A stretch of DNA of 64,000 bases, taken from assembly GCA_037379885.1 (NCBI GenBank), contig JARRJC010000026.1:1-64000 (forward strand), written 5' to 3'. The position numbers were made by a program, and so were the translations under genes. Below, one piece after another: positions 55,401 to 64,000 of this stretch. The notes beneath the pieces were generated by a model. That model worked only from the letters and a program-made list of their open reading frames with translations. It was not told where the DNA came from and made no database searches. Numbering within the stretch: position 1 is the first letter of the stretch; each line of letters begins with the position of its first letter. Source of the DNA: Limibacillus sp. Lineage in GTDB: Bacteria > Pseudomonadota > Alphaproteobacteria > Kiloniellales > CECT-8803.

Positions 55401-56843
55401 ATGGCTAAGAAAATGCTGCGCTTCGTGGATTTGGAGAAATCCATGCCGCACAAGCGGGCCGCCGAAGAGCGCGCAAAGGATTTCGGGGAGATCTATGACG
55501 AGTACGTGCCGGAAGCCGCCGCCGATCAGGCCGGGCGCTGCTCCCAGTGCGGCGTCCCCTTCTGTCAGGTTCACTGTCCGCTGCACAACAACATCCCCGA
55601 TTGGCTGAAGTTGACCGCCGAGGGCCGCCTTCAGGAGGCTTACGAGGTCAGCCAGTCCACCAACAACTTCCCGGAGATCTGCGGACGCATCTGTCCTCAG
55701 GACCGTCTCTGCGAGGGCAACTGCGTCATCGAGCAATCGGGCCACGGCACCGTCACCATCGGGTCGGTGGAGAAGTACATCACCGACACCGCTTGGGAAA
55801 AAGGCTGGGTGAAGCCCGCGACGCCGCGCCAGGAGCGCCGCGAGTCCATCGGCATCATCGGCGCGGGCCCCGGCGGCCTCGCCGCCGCGGAGGAGCTGCG
55901 CCGCCAGGGCTTCAAGGTGGACATCTACGACCGCTACGACCGCATCGGCGGCCTGATGATCTACGGCATCCCGAACTTCAAGCTGGAGAAGGAAGTGGTG
56001 GAGCGCCGCGCCAAGCTGATCGCCGACGCGGGCGTGACTTACCACACCAACGTCGACGTCGGCGTCACGGTCGGCTTCGAGGAGCTGCGCGCCAAGCACG
56101 ACGCGCTTCTGATCGCAACGGGCGTCTATCAGGCCCGCGACATCAAGGCGCCGGGCGTCGGACTGAAGAACATCGTGCCCGCCCTGGACTTCCTGATCGC
56201 CTCCAACCGCAAGGGCCTGGGCGACGAGGTGCCGGCTTTCGACGACGGCAGCCTCAACGCCGAGGGCAAGAAGGTGGTGGTGATCGGCGGCGGCGACACG
56301 GCCATGGACTGCGTGCGGACCGCCGTGCGCCAGGGCGCGACCAAGGTATCCTGCCTCTATCGCCGCGACCGCCAGAACATGCCCGGCTCCCAGCGAGAGG
56401 TCGCCAACGCCGAGGACGAGGGCGTGATCTTCGAGTGGCTGGCCGCGCCCCAGGCCTTCCTGGGCGACGAGGCGGTCTCCGCCGTGCGCGCCTTCCGCAT
56501 GCGCCTGGGCGTCGCCGACGCCTCCGGCCGCCAGACGCCCGAGCCGGTCGAGGGGTCCGAGTTCGACCTGGAAGCGGACCTGGTCATCAAGGCGCTGGGC
56601 TTCGACGCCGAGGCCCTGCCCAGGCTGTTCGACGTGCCCGAGCTTCAGGTGACCAAGTGGGGTACGCTGAAGACGGACTTCCGCACCTTCGAGACCAGCC
56701 TTGAGGGCGTCTTCGCCGCCGGAGACATCGTGCGCGGCGCCTCGCTCGTGGTCTGGGCGGTGCGCGACGGACGTGACGCCGCCCTGCAGATCGAAAAGTT
56801 CCTCGACAAGAAGGCCGCCGCCGCCAAGTCGGCGGCAGCCTGA
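55401..56843 (+). CDS. gltD: Glutamate synthase small subunit
   Basis: 480 residues. Two [4Fe-4S] Cys sets are visible early (CSQCGVPFCQVHCPLH and ICGRICPQDRLCEGNC, residues about 48-110). The FAD site IIGAGPGGLAAAEEL lies near 150 and the NADPH site VIGGGDTAMDCVRTA near 295. The subunit passes electrons from NADPH to GltB. ATG 55401 follows GGAGGAAGG. gltB starts 25 bases later. Confidence 0.96.
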   Translation: MAKKMLRFVDLEKSMPHKRAAEERAKDFGEIYDEYVPEAAADQAGRCSQCGVPFCQVHCPLHNNIPDWLKLTAEGRLQEAYEVSQSTNNFPEICGRICPQDRLCEGNCVIEQSGHGTVTIGSVEKYITDTAWEKGWVKPATPRQERRESIGIIGAGPGGLAAAEELRRQGFKVDIYDRYDRIGGLMIYGIPNFKLEKEVVERRAKLIADAGVTYHTNVDVGVTVGFEELRAKHDALLIATGVYQARDIKAPGVGLKNIVPALDFLIASNRKGLGDEVPAFDDGSLNAEGKKVVVIGGGDTAMDCVRTAVRQGATKVSCLYRRDRQNMPGSQREVANAEDEGVIFEWLAAPQAFLGDEAVSAVRAFRMRLGVADASGRQTPEPVEGSEFDLEADLVIKALGFDAEALPRLFDVPELQVTKWGTLKTDFRTFETSLEGVFAAGDIVRGASLVVWAVRDGRDAALQIEKFLDKKAAAAKSAAA

Positions 56844-56868
56844 GCCCCCGGGAAGGAGACCCTACGCC

Positions 56869-59800
56869 ATGAACAAGCCCCTGATCCCCATCAGCTCCTC
56901 CCAGGGCCGCAAGCTCGAGGTCCGCGAAAGCGGAGAGGACTTCGCACGCCGCTGGCAGGAAACCGCCCGGCACCTGAACGACAAGGGCCTCTACCGGCAT
57001 GAGGACGAGCTGGACTCCTGCGGCGTCGGCCTGGTCGCCGCCGTGGACGGGAAGCCGCGCCGCGAAGTGGTGCAGGCCGCCATCGACGCGCTGAAGGCCG
57101 TCTGGCACCGCGGCGCCGTGGACGCCGACGGCAAGACCGGCGACGGCGCCGGCATCCACGTGCAGATTCCCCAGGGCTTCTTCCGCGAGCACATCGCGCG
57201 CACCGGGCATGAACACCACGGCGAGCTGATCGGCGTCGGCATGGTCTTCCTGCCGCGCACCGACCAGGCCGCGCAGGAGCGCTGCCGCGTCATCGTGGAG
57301 CGCGAGATCCTGAACTACGGCTACCGCATCTACGGCTGGCGGCAGGTGCCGGTCGCCACCGATGTGATCGGCGAGAAGGCCAACGCCACCCGGCCGGAGA
57401 TCGAACAGGTCATGATCTCCAACGTCGAAGGGGCCAGCGACGCCGACTTCGAGACCAATCTCTATGTCATCCGCCGCCGCATCGAACGGGCGATCAACGA
57501 GGAGTCGATCAAGGACTTCTACATCTGCTCGCTCTCCTGCCGCTCGATCATTTACAAGGGCATGTTCCTTGCCGAGCAGCTCGACACCTTCTATCCGGAC
57601 CTGAAGGACGCGCGTTTCACCTCGAACTTCGCCATCTTCCATCAGCGCTACTCGACCAACACCTTCCCGACATGGTGGCTGGCCCAGCCCTTCCGGGTGC
57701 TGGCGCACAACGGCGAGATCAACACCATCAAGGGCAACACCAACTGGATGAAGGCCCACGAGTGCCGCATGTCCTCCACCGCCTTCCAGGACACCATCGA
57801 AGACCTGAAGCCGGTGATCCAGGCGGGCTCCTCGGATTCCGCCGCCCTGGACGCGGTGTTCGAGCTGATGGTGCGCGCCGGTCGCGATCTGCCCATGGTC
57901 AAGACCATGATGATCCCCGAGGCGATCCGCGATGAGGAGTCCATGCCGCAGGAGCACAAGGACCTGCTCGCCTACTGCAACGCGGTGATGGAGCCCTGGG
58001 ACGGCCCGGCGGCGATCTGCGGCTACGGCGGACGCTGGGCCTTGGCCGGCCTCGACCGGAACGGACTGCGCCCGCTTCGCTACACCCTGACCAAGGACGG
58101 CCTGCTCTTCGCCGGATCGGAGACAGGCATGGTGCGCATCGACGAACAGAACGTGGTGGAGAAGGGCCGCATCGGCCCCGGCGAGATGCTTGCCGTCGAC
58201 CTGAAGCTCGGCCGCCTCTATCACGACCGCGAGCTCAAGGACTTCCTTTCGCGCCAGCAGGACTTCGGCCGCTGGATCGAGAGCACGACCGTTCTCGACA
58301 CGCTCGTCCGCCAGGCGGCCAAGGGCGAACAGCGTCAGCTTGAGCGCGACGAACTGCGCCGCCGCCAGCTTTGTTTCGGCCTGACCATGGAAGACATGGA
58401 GCTGATCCTCCACCCCATGGTCGAGGACGCCAAGGAGGCTGTCGGCTCCATGGGCGACGACACGCCGCTCGCCGTGCTCTCCGACCGCTACCGCGGGATG
58501 CACCACTTCTTCCGGCAGAACTTCAGCCAGGTCACCAATCCGCCCATCGACTCCCTGCGCGAGCGGGCCGTCATGACGCTGAAAACGCGCCTGGGCAACC
58601 TCGGCAACATCCTGGACGAGGACGAAAGCCAGTGCCGGCTGCTGCAACTGAGCTCGCCGGTCCTGACCAACGCCGAGTTCGACGCCATGCGCAGCTACAT
58701 GGGCGACACGGCGAGCGACATCGACTGCACCTTCGACGCCAAGGGCGGCGACCTCGCTCTGCGCGACGCCCTGGCCCGCGTGCGCAAGGAGGCGGAAGAC
58801 GCCGTGCGCGCCGGCAAGGAGCATGTGGTGCTGACCGACGAGGGCATGAGCCCGGACCGGGTGGCCATCCCCATGATCCTGGCGACCGGCGCAGTGCACA
58901 CGCACCTGCTGCGCCAGAAGCTCCGGACCTTCACCTCCCTGAACGTGCGTACGGCTGAGTGTATCGACGTACATTATGCCGCCGTGCTGATCGGCGTGGG
59001 CGCGACCTCGGTGAACGCCTATCTGGCGCAGGAGGCAATCGCCGACCGGCTGGAGCGCGGCCTCTTTGGCGACATGACCCTGGCCGACGCCCTCCAGCGC
59101 TTCAAGCAGGCGATGGACGAGGGCCTCTTGAAGGTCATGTCCAAGATGGGCATCTCGGTCATCTCCTCCTACCGCGGCGGCTGCAATTTCGAGGCCGTGG
59201 GCCTCTCGCGCACGCTGGTCGACGAGTACTTCCCCGGCATGACCAGCCGCATCTCGGGCATCGGCCTGACCGGCATCCAGCAAAAGGCGCTGGAGATGCA
59301 CGCCAAGGCCTGGCGCGAGGATGTGGTCACCCTGCCCGTGGGCGGTTTCTACCGCTACCGCCGCGGCGGCGAGACCCATGGCTGGCAGGCCAAGATGATC
59401 CACATGATGCAGGAGGCCGTGGCGACGGACTCCTACTCGCTGTTCAAGAAGTACTCCGAAGGTCTGCGCCAGGCGCCGCCCACGGCGCTGCGCGATCTGC
59501 TCGACTTCAAGGACGAGGGCATGACCTCCGTCCCGCTGGAGGAGGTCGAGTCCGTGACCGCCATCCGCAAGCGTTTCGTCACGCCCGGCATGTCGCTGGG
59601 CGCGCTCTCGCCCGAGGCGCACGGCGTTCTCAACATCGCCATGAACCGCATCGGCGCGAAGTCCGACAGCGGCGAGGGCGGCGAAGACCCCAAGCGCTTC
59701 AAGCCGCACCCCAACGGCGACAACGAGAACTCGGCGATCAAGCAGGTCGCCTCGGGCCGCTTCGGCGTCACCGCGCAGTACCTGAACCAATGCCGCGAGA

Positions 59801-61455
59801 TCGAGATCAAGGTGGCCCAGGGCGCAAAGCCCGGCGAGGGCGGGCAGCTCCCCGGCTTCAAGGTGACCGAGATGATCGCAAAGCTGCGCCACTCGACGCC
59901 CGGGGTGATGCTCATTTCTCCGCCGCCCCATCACGACATCTACTCGATTGAGGACCTGGCCCAGTTGATCTACGACCTGAAGCAGATCAACCCGATCGCC
60001 AAGGTCTGCGTGAAGCTGGTGGCGCGCTCGGGCATCGGCACCATCGCGGCGGGCGTGGCCAAGGCCAAGGCCGACGTGATCCTCGTCTCGGGCCACAACG
60101 GCGGCACCGGGGCGAGCCCCCAGACCTCCATCAAGTTCGCGGGCATCCCCTGGGAAATGGGCCTCTCCGAGGTGCATCAGGTGCTGACCCTGAACCGTCT
60201 GCGCAACACCGTGCGCCTGCGCACCGACGGCGGCATCAAGACCGGCCGCGATGTGGTGATCGCCGCGCTGCTGGGCGCCGAGGAGTATGGCGTCGGCACC
60301 GCCTCCCTGGTGGCCATGGGCTGCATCATGGTGCGCCAGTGCCACTCCAACACCTGCCCCGTCGGCGTCTGCGTGCAGGACGAGCGCCTGCGCGAGAAGT
60401 TCACCGGCACGCCGGAGAAGGTGGTCAACCTCTTCTCCTTCATCGCCGAGGAGGTGCGCGAGATCCTGGCCGAGCTGGGCGCGCGCAGCCTGGACGAGAT
60501 CATCGGCCGGACCGATCTTCTGAAGCAGGTCAGCCGCGGCGCCGATCACCTCGACGATCTGGACCTGAATCCGCTGCTGGTCACGGCCGAATCGCACGAC
60601 CTGCCGGTGATCTGCACTCAGGAAGAGCGCAACAGCGTGCCCGACACCCTGGACGCCCAGATCATCAAGGACGCCGAGCCGCTGTTCCGCGACGGCGAGA
60701 AGATGCAGCTCCAGTACAACATCCGGAACGTACAGCGTGCCATCGGTACGCGACTCAGTTCCCACATCACCCGGAAGTTCGGCATGACCGGCCTGGCGCC
60801 GGGCCATGTCACGATCCGCCTGCGCGGCTCGGCCGGCCAGTCCCTGGGGGCCTGGGCGGTGCAGGGCTTGAAGCTGCAAGTCTTCGGCGACGCCAACGAC
60901 TATGTCGGCAAGGGCCTTTCGGGCGGCTCCATCGTGGTGCACCCCATGACTTCCAGCCCGCTGGAAAGCAACGAAAACACCATCATCGGAAACACGGTGC
61001 TCTATGGCGCCACGGCAGGCGAGCTCTTCGCCGCGGGCCAGGCGGGCGAGCGCTTCTGCGTGCGCAATTCGGGCGCGGTCGCGGTGGTCGAGGGTTGCGG
61101 GTCCAACGGCTGTGAGTACATGACCGGCGGCACCGTCGTGATCCTGGGCAAGGTCGGCTACAACTTCGCCGCCGGCATGACCGGAGGCATGGCCTTCATC
61201 TACGACCCGGAGAACGTCCTGCCCGTACGCATCAACCCGGACAGCGTCATTTGCCAGCGCATTCAGGTTCAGCACTATGAAGAGGTCCTGAAGGATCTGG
61301 TGCAGCGCCACGCCAAGGAGACCCTGTCGCGCTTTGCCGAGCGGCTGCTGCTGGATTGGGACCGCGAAGTGAAGCGCTTCTGGCAGATTGTTCCGCGCGA
61401 GATGCTGGGCCGGCTCGAGGTTCCCGTCTCCGAAGAAGACGCCAAGCAGGCTTGA
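56869..61455 (+). CDS. gltB: Glutamate synthase large subunit
   Basis: 1528 residues. A 50-residue propeptide ends at DELDS, leaving Cys51 in CGVGLVAAVDG as the N-terminal nucleophile of the glutaminase domain. The FMN/synthase half contains DPKRFKPHPNG-type substrate loop and the [3Fe-4S] Cys cluster near CIMVRQCHSNTCPVGVC. The C-terminal beta-helix domain (GXXGXXX repeats, GNTVLYGATAGELFAAG) is present. With GltD it turns glutamine and 2-oxoglutarate into two glutamates. Ribosome site GGAAGGAG precedes ATG 56869. It converges with glnD across 24 bases. Confidence 0.97.
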   Translation: MNKPLIPISSSQGRKLEVRESGEDFARRWQETARHLNDKGLYRHEDELDSCGVGLVAAVDGKPRREVVQAAIDALKAVWHRGAVDADGKTGDGAGIHVQIPQGFFREHIARTGHEHHGELIGVGMVFLPRTDQAAQERCRVIVEREILNYGYRIYGWRQVPVATDVIGEKANATRPEIEQVMISNVEGASDADFETNLYVIRRRIERAINEESIKDFYICSLSCRSIIYKGMFLAEQLDTFYPDLKDARFTSNFAIFHQRYSTNTFPTWWLAQPFRVLAHNGEINTIKGNTNWMKAHECRMSSTAFQDTIEDLKPVIQAGSSDSAALDAVFELMVRAGRDLPMVKTMMIPEAIRDEESMPQEHKDLLAYCNAVMEPWDGPAAICGYGGRWALAGLDRNGLRPLRYTLTKDGLLFAGSETGMVRIDEQNVVEKGRIGPGEMLAVDLKLGRLYHDRELKDFLSRQQDFGRWIESTTVLDTLVRQAAKGEQRQLERDELRRRQLCFGLTMEDMELILHPMVEDAKEAVGSMGDDTPLAVLSDRYRGMHHFFRQNFSQVTNPPIDSLRERAVMTLKTRLGNLGNILDEDESQCRLLQLSSPVLTNAEFDAMRSYMGDTASDIDCTFDAKGGDLALRDALARVRKEAEDAVRAGKEHVVLTDEGMSPDRVAIPMILATGAVHTHLLRQKLRTFTSLNVRTAECIDVHYAAVLIGVGATSVNAYLAQEAIADRLERGLFGDMTLADALQRFKQAMDEGLLKVMSKMGISVISSYRGGCNFEAVGLSRTLVDEYFPGMTSRISGIGLTGIQQKALEMHAKAWREDVVTLPVGGFYRYRRGGETHGWQAKMIHMMQEAVATDSYSLFKKYSEGLRQAPPTALRDLLDFKDEGMTSVPLEEVESVTAIRKRFVTPGMSLGALSPEAHGVLNIAMNRIGAKSDSGEGGEDPKRFKPHPNGDNENSAIKQVASGRFGVTAQYLNQCREIEIKVAQGAKPGEGGQLPGFKVTEMIAKLRHSTPGVMLISPPPHHDIYSIEDLAQLIYDLKQINPIAKVCVKLVARSGIGTIAAGVAKAKADVILVSGHNGGTGASPQTSIKFAGIPWEMGLSEVHQVLTLNRLRNTVRLRTDGGIKTGRDVVIAALLGAEEYGVGTASLVAMGCIMVRQCHSNTCPVGVCVQDERLREKFTGTPEKVVNLFSFIAEEVREILAELGARSLDEIIGRTDLLKQVSRGADHLDDLDLNPLLVTAESHDLPVICTQEERNSVPDTLDAQIIKDAEPLFRDGEKMQLQYNIRNVQRAIGTRLSSHITRKFGMTGLAPGHVTIRLRGSAGQSLGAWAVQGLKLQVFGDANDYVGKGLSGGSIVVHPMTSSPLESNENTIIGNTVLYGATAGELFAAGQAGERFCVRNSGAVAVVEGCGSNGCEYMTGGTVVILGKVGYNFAAGMTGGMAFIYDPENVLPVRINPDSVICQRIQVQHYEEVLKDLVQRHAKETLSRFAERLLLDWDREVKRFWQIVPREMLGRLEVPVSEEDAKQA

Positions 61456-61479
61456 TTTGAAACCTTCCCGGGCGCCGGA

Positions 61480-64000
61480 CTATTCTGCGGCTGAGGGCTT
61501 CTTGCGGCTGTTGGCGGACCGGTTGGACCTGGCTTTCGCCGGGCTCTTCTTGGCGCGCGCCTTCTTGAGGTCGTCCGGCTTGCACTCCGGGTCGCTGAGC
61601 GCTTCCATCAGCTTCTCGCGGATGCGCTTCACCTTGGAGTCGTCGGTGATCTTGCCGCCGAGCGCATCGCGTACGTAGAAGACGTCCACCACGCTCTCGC
61701 CGTAGGTCGAAATCATCGCCGAATGGATGATCAGCCCCAGCTTGCTGAGGGCCAGCGTGACCTGGAAGAGGATGCCAGGCCGGTCACGGCCGTTCACCTC
61801 GATGATGGTGTGGCGGTTCGAGGCCTTGTTGTCGACCAGGACGCGCGGCGGCACCTTGAAAACCTTGAGTCGGCTGGGGATCGAGCCCTGACGCTGCCGC
61901 AGCTCGCTGAGCGGGCGCAGCTTGCCCTCGAGCGAGCGTTCGATGGCCGAGGCCAAGCGGGCGATCCTGTCCGGACGGTCGAAGGGTTTGCCCTCGGCCG
62001 TACGTACGTAGAAGACGTCCAGCGCCATTCCGTTCGACAGCGTGAAGATGCGGGCCGCCTCGATCGAGGCCCCGACCACGGCCATGGCGCCTGTGATGCG
62101 GCTGAAAAGGCCGGGGTGGTCGGCGGTGTAGACCGTGACTTCCGTGGCCCCCCGGTATTCATCGACGCGCGTGTCGATGGTGAGCGGCTGGCCGCGCTGC
62201 TCGGCCTGATGGATCAGGCGGGCGTGGTGCAGATGGGTGGGCGTGTCGCAGGACAGCCAGTAGGAGGCATAGCCGCGCCGGAGGTGCGTCTCCACCTCCT
62301 TTTCCGGCCAGTCGGTCAGCTCGTCGCGCAGCGCCTGTTTCGCCGCGTCGATTCGCTTCTCGCGTCCTTCCGTGGCGAAGCCGCCGGCGAGCACCTCCTC
62401 GGTCTGCCAATAGAGGTCTCGCAGCAGCGCCGCCTTCCAGGCGGTCCAGGTGCCCGGCCCCACGGCGCGGATATCCGCAACGGTCAGGACCAGTAAGAGG
62501 CGCAGGCGCTCCATGGACTGCACCTTGTCGGCGAAATCCCGGATCGTCTTCAGGTCGTTGATGTCGCGGCGGAAGGCGGTGTCGCTCATCAAGAGGTGGT
62601 AGCGCACCAGCCAGGCCACCGTCTCCGTGTCCTCGGCGGAGAGCCCGAGACGCGGGCAGACCTTCTCGGCCACCTCGGCGCCGACGATGGAATGATCGCC
62701 GGGCCGCCCCTTGGCGATGTCGTGCAGCAGCACGGCAGTGTAGAGCACCTCGCGCGAGAGCACCTTGTGGACCACCTCGCTGGCGATCGGCGCCTCTTCC
62801 TTCAGGCGGCCCTGTTCGATGGCGTGAAGGATGCCGATGGCGAAGATGGTGTGCTCGTCCACCGTATAGTGGTGGTACATGTTGTACTGCATCTGCGCGA
62901 CCACCCGCCCGAAGTCGGGCAGGAAGCGCCCGAAGACCCCGGCCTCGTTGAGGCGGCGCAGGGTCCGCTCCGGATCCTTCGGCGAGGACAGCATGTCGAG
63001 GAACAGCCGGTTGGCTTTCTTGTCCTCGCGCAGCTTCTTGTCGATCAGCTTCAGGTTTCGCGAGATCAGTTGCAGCGCTTCCGGATGGATGTCCAGATCG
63101 TGGTCCTGCGCCACCTTGAAGATCTTCAAGAGGTTGCGCGGGTTCTCGGTAAAGCTTTCCGGCCCCTTCACGTTGAGGCGGTCGCCCTCCAGCGGGAAGC
63201 CGCCAACCGAACGCTTGCGGCCGAGGCTGGGCAGGCGGAAGCGCGAGCGGCGGTGGTGTTCATGTTCCAGCGCCGCGCAGAGGATGCGGGTCAGGTCGCC
63301 GACATCCTTTGCGACCAGGAAGTAGTGCTTCATCAGCCGCTCCACGTCCTGCAGGCCGCCGCGCGCGGCGTAACCCATGCGCTCGGCGATCGCCTTCTGC
63401 AGGTCGAAGGTCAGGCGCTCCTCGCCCCGGTTGCTGACGTAGTGGAGATGGCAGCGCAGCGTCCAGAGGAAGGCCTGGGCCTTCTCGAACTTGCGCACCT
63501 CGGTCCGGGTGAAAACGCCCTTCTCGACCAGGCGGCCGACGTCGTCCACCCGGTAGACGTCCTTGGCGATCCAGAACAGCGTGTGCAGATCGCGCAGGCC
63601 GCCTTTGCCCTCCTTGATGTTGGGCTCAAGGATGTAGCGCGAGGAGCCGTGCTTGGCGTGGCGCAGATCGCGCTCGGTCAGCTTGGCCTCGATGAACTTC
63701 GCCGGGTCCTGGCCCTGCACCTCTTCCTGATAGCGCTTCTTGAACTCCTGATAGAGCGCCTGATCGCCCCAGAGGTAGCGCATCTCCAGCATCGCGGTGC
63801 GGATGGTGACGTCGGCGCGGGCTTGGCGCAGGCAGTCGTCGATTGAACGCGCGGCCTGCCCCACCTTGAGGTTCAGGTCCCAGAGGAAATAAAGCGTCTC
63901 CTCGATCACCTGCTCGCTGCGCGCCGTGAGCTTGTAGGGAAAGAGGAAGAGGATATCGACGTCGGAATAGGGCGCCAGTTCGCCGCGCCCGTAGCCGCCG
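61480..64000 (-). CDS. glnD: Bifunctional uridylyltransferase/uridylyl-removing enzyme GlnD (5' end outside window)
   Basis: About 840 residues are inside the window, and the frame stays open through the right edge, so the start is outside. The edge encodes the nucleotidyltransferase loop GYGRGELAPYSDVD with the catalytic Asp pair, followed by the helical PII-uridylylation region. An HD domain (VLLHDIAKGRPGDHSIVG) removes UMP, and two ACT domains sense glutamine (EVTVYTADHPGLFSRITG and EVNGRDRPGILFQVTLAL). The tail is Lys/Ala-rich. GlnD uridylylates PII according to glutamine level and so controls glutamine synthetase and NtrC. It converges with gltB, joining the nitrogen theme. Confidence 0.95.
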   Translation of the reverse strand, partial: GGYGRGELAPYSDVDILFLFPYKLTARSEQVIEETLYFLWDLNLKVGQAARSIDDCLRQARADVTIRTAMLEMRYLWGDQALYQEFKKRYQEEVQGQDPAKFIEAKLTERDLRHAKHGSSRYILEPNIKEGKGGLRDLHTLFWIAKDVYRVDDVGRLVEKGVFTRTEVRKFEKAQAFLWTLRCHLHYVSNRGEERLTFDLQKAIAERMGYAARGGLQDVERLMKHYFLVAKDVGDLTRILCAALEHEHHRRSRFRLPSLGRKRSVGGFPLEGDRLNVKGPESFTENPRNLLKIFKVAQDHDLDIHPEALQLISRNLKLIDKKLREDKKANRLFLDMLSSPKDPERTLRRLNEAGVFGRFLPDFGRVVAQMQYNMYHHYTVDEHTIFAIGILHAIEQGRLKEEAPIASEVVHKVLSREVLYTAVLLHDIAKGRPGDHSIVGAEVAEKVCPRLGLSAEDTETVAWLVRYHLLMSDTAFRRDINDLKTIRDFADKVQSMERLRLLLVLTVADIRAVGPGTWTAWKAALLRDLYWQTEEVLAGGFATEGREKRIDAAKQALRDELTDWPEKEVETHLRRGYASYWLSCDTPTHLHHARLIHQAEQRGQPLTIDTRVDEYRGATEVTVYTADHPGLFSRITGAMAVVGASIEAARIFTLSNGMALDVFYVRTAEGKPFDRPDRIARLASAIERSLEGKLRPLSELRQRQGSIPSRLKVFKVPPRVLVDNKASNRHTIIEVNGRDRPGILFQVTLALSKLGLIIHSAMISTYGESVVDVFYVRDALGGKITDDSKVKRIREKLMEALSDPECKPDDLKKARAKKSPAKARSNRSANSRKKPSAAE

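Noticed and set aside
56587-61311. Very long minus-strand ORF (over 1500 codons) opposite gltB
   Set aside because: It is an antisense shadow of gltB in GC-rich DNA; its composition (His, Gly, Ala, Leu runs) has no family features and gltB is unmistakable.

Overview
The window is high-GC chromosomal DNA of an alphaproteobacterium, most likely from the Rhodospirillales/Kiloniellales side of the class (inference from gene order and protein style, not from a search). Three marks support this: the mnmE-mnmG-rsmG-parA-parB block with parS sites; the tsaE-murU-addB-addA-trxA / folC-accD-trpA-trpB-trpF / pyrF-lapA-ihfB-rpsA-cmk-aroA string; and the rnd-kpsF-lptC-lptA-lptB-rpoN-hpf-ptsN string. The parABS cluster suggests the region lies near the chromosome origin. 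There are no insertion sequences, prophage genes or CRISPR arrays; nearly everything is core housekeeping.

Layout. 1-1.5 kb: the end of an edge gene, a structured non-coding or mini-ORF segment with a strong terminator, and an orphan ComQ-like class I isoprenoid enzyme. 1.5-5.9 kb (minus): quinone oxidoreductase, dienelactone hydrolase, Ogt, thioredoxin-domain YyaL protein. 6-12.5 kb (plus): DUF6489, a [2Fe-2S] protein, mnmE, mnmG, rsmG, parA, parB, with three parS sites. 12.6-20.4 kb (minus): acnA, class A PBP, DUF2238 protein, SDR, ferredoxin-NADP reductase type flavoprotein. 20.5-28.8 kb (plus): tsaE, murU-like gene, addB, addA, trxA. 28.9-42.6 kb (minus): folC (damaged), accD, trpA, trpB, trpF, two membrane proteins, pyrF, ornithine cyclodeaminase-like, lapA, ihfB, rpsA, cmk, aroA. 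42.8-45.9 kb: TIGR02300 acidic protein, tRNA-Ala(GGC), a GT87-type membrane enzyme on the minus strand, and hsp20-DUF1150 behind a heat-shock promoter and a ROSE-like RNA thermometer. 46-53 kb (minus): ptsN, hpf, rpoN, lptB (damaged), lptA, lptC, kpsF, rnd-type exonuclease, tRNA-Leu(CAG). 53.3-64 kb: NDUFA9-like protein, uppP (minus), gltD-gltB, and glnD (minus, running off the right edge).

The genes work as familiar modules: chromosome segregation (ParABS), tRNA modification (MnmE/MnmG, TsaE), recombinational repair (AddAB), tryptophan and fatty-acid precursor synthesis, envelope/LPS assembly (LptA/B/C, KpsF, UppP, PBP), and nitrogen control (RpoN, PtsN, GlnD, GltBD).

The most notable observations are departures from the expected gene content. 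lptB lacks about 46 codons around the Q-loop in frame. folC lacks about 40-50 codons and is shifted out of frame. The slot between tsaE and murU, where amgK is expected, holds only a 17-codon ORF. Several 15-16 bp tandem repeats lie in or before genes. The orphan ComQ-like enzyme, preceded by a folded, terminator-ended segment that can encode a Trp-containing 26-residue peptide, is the best candidate for an undescribed system.
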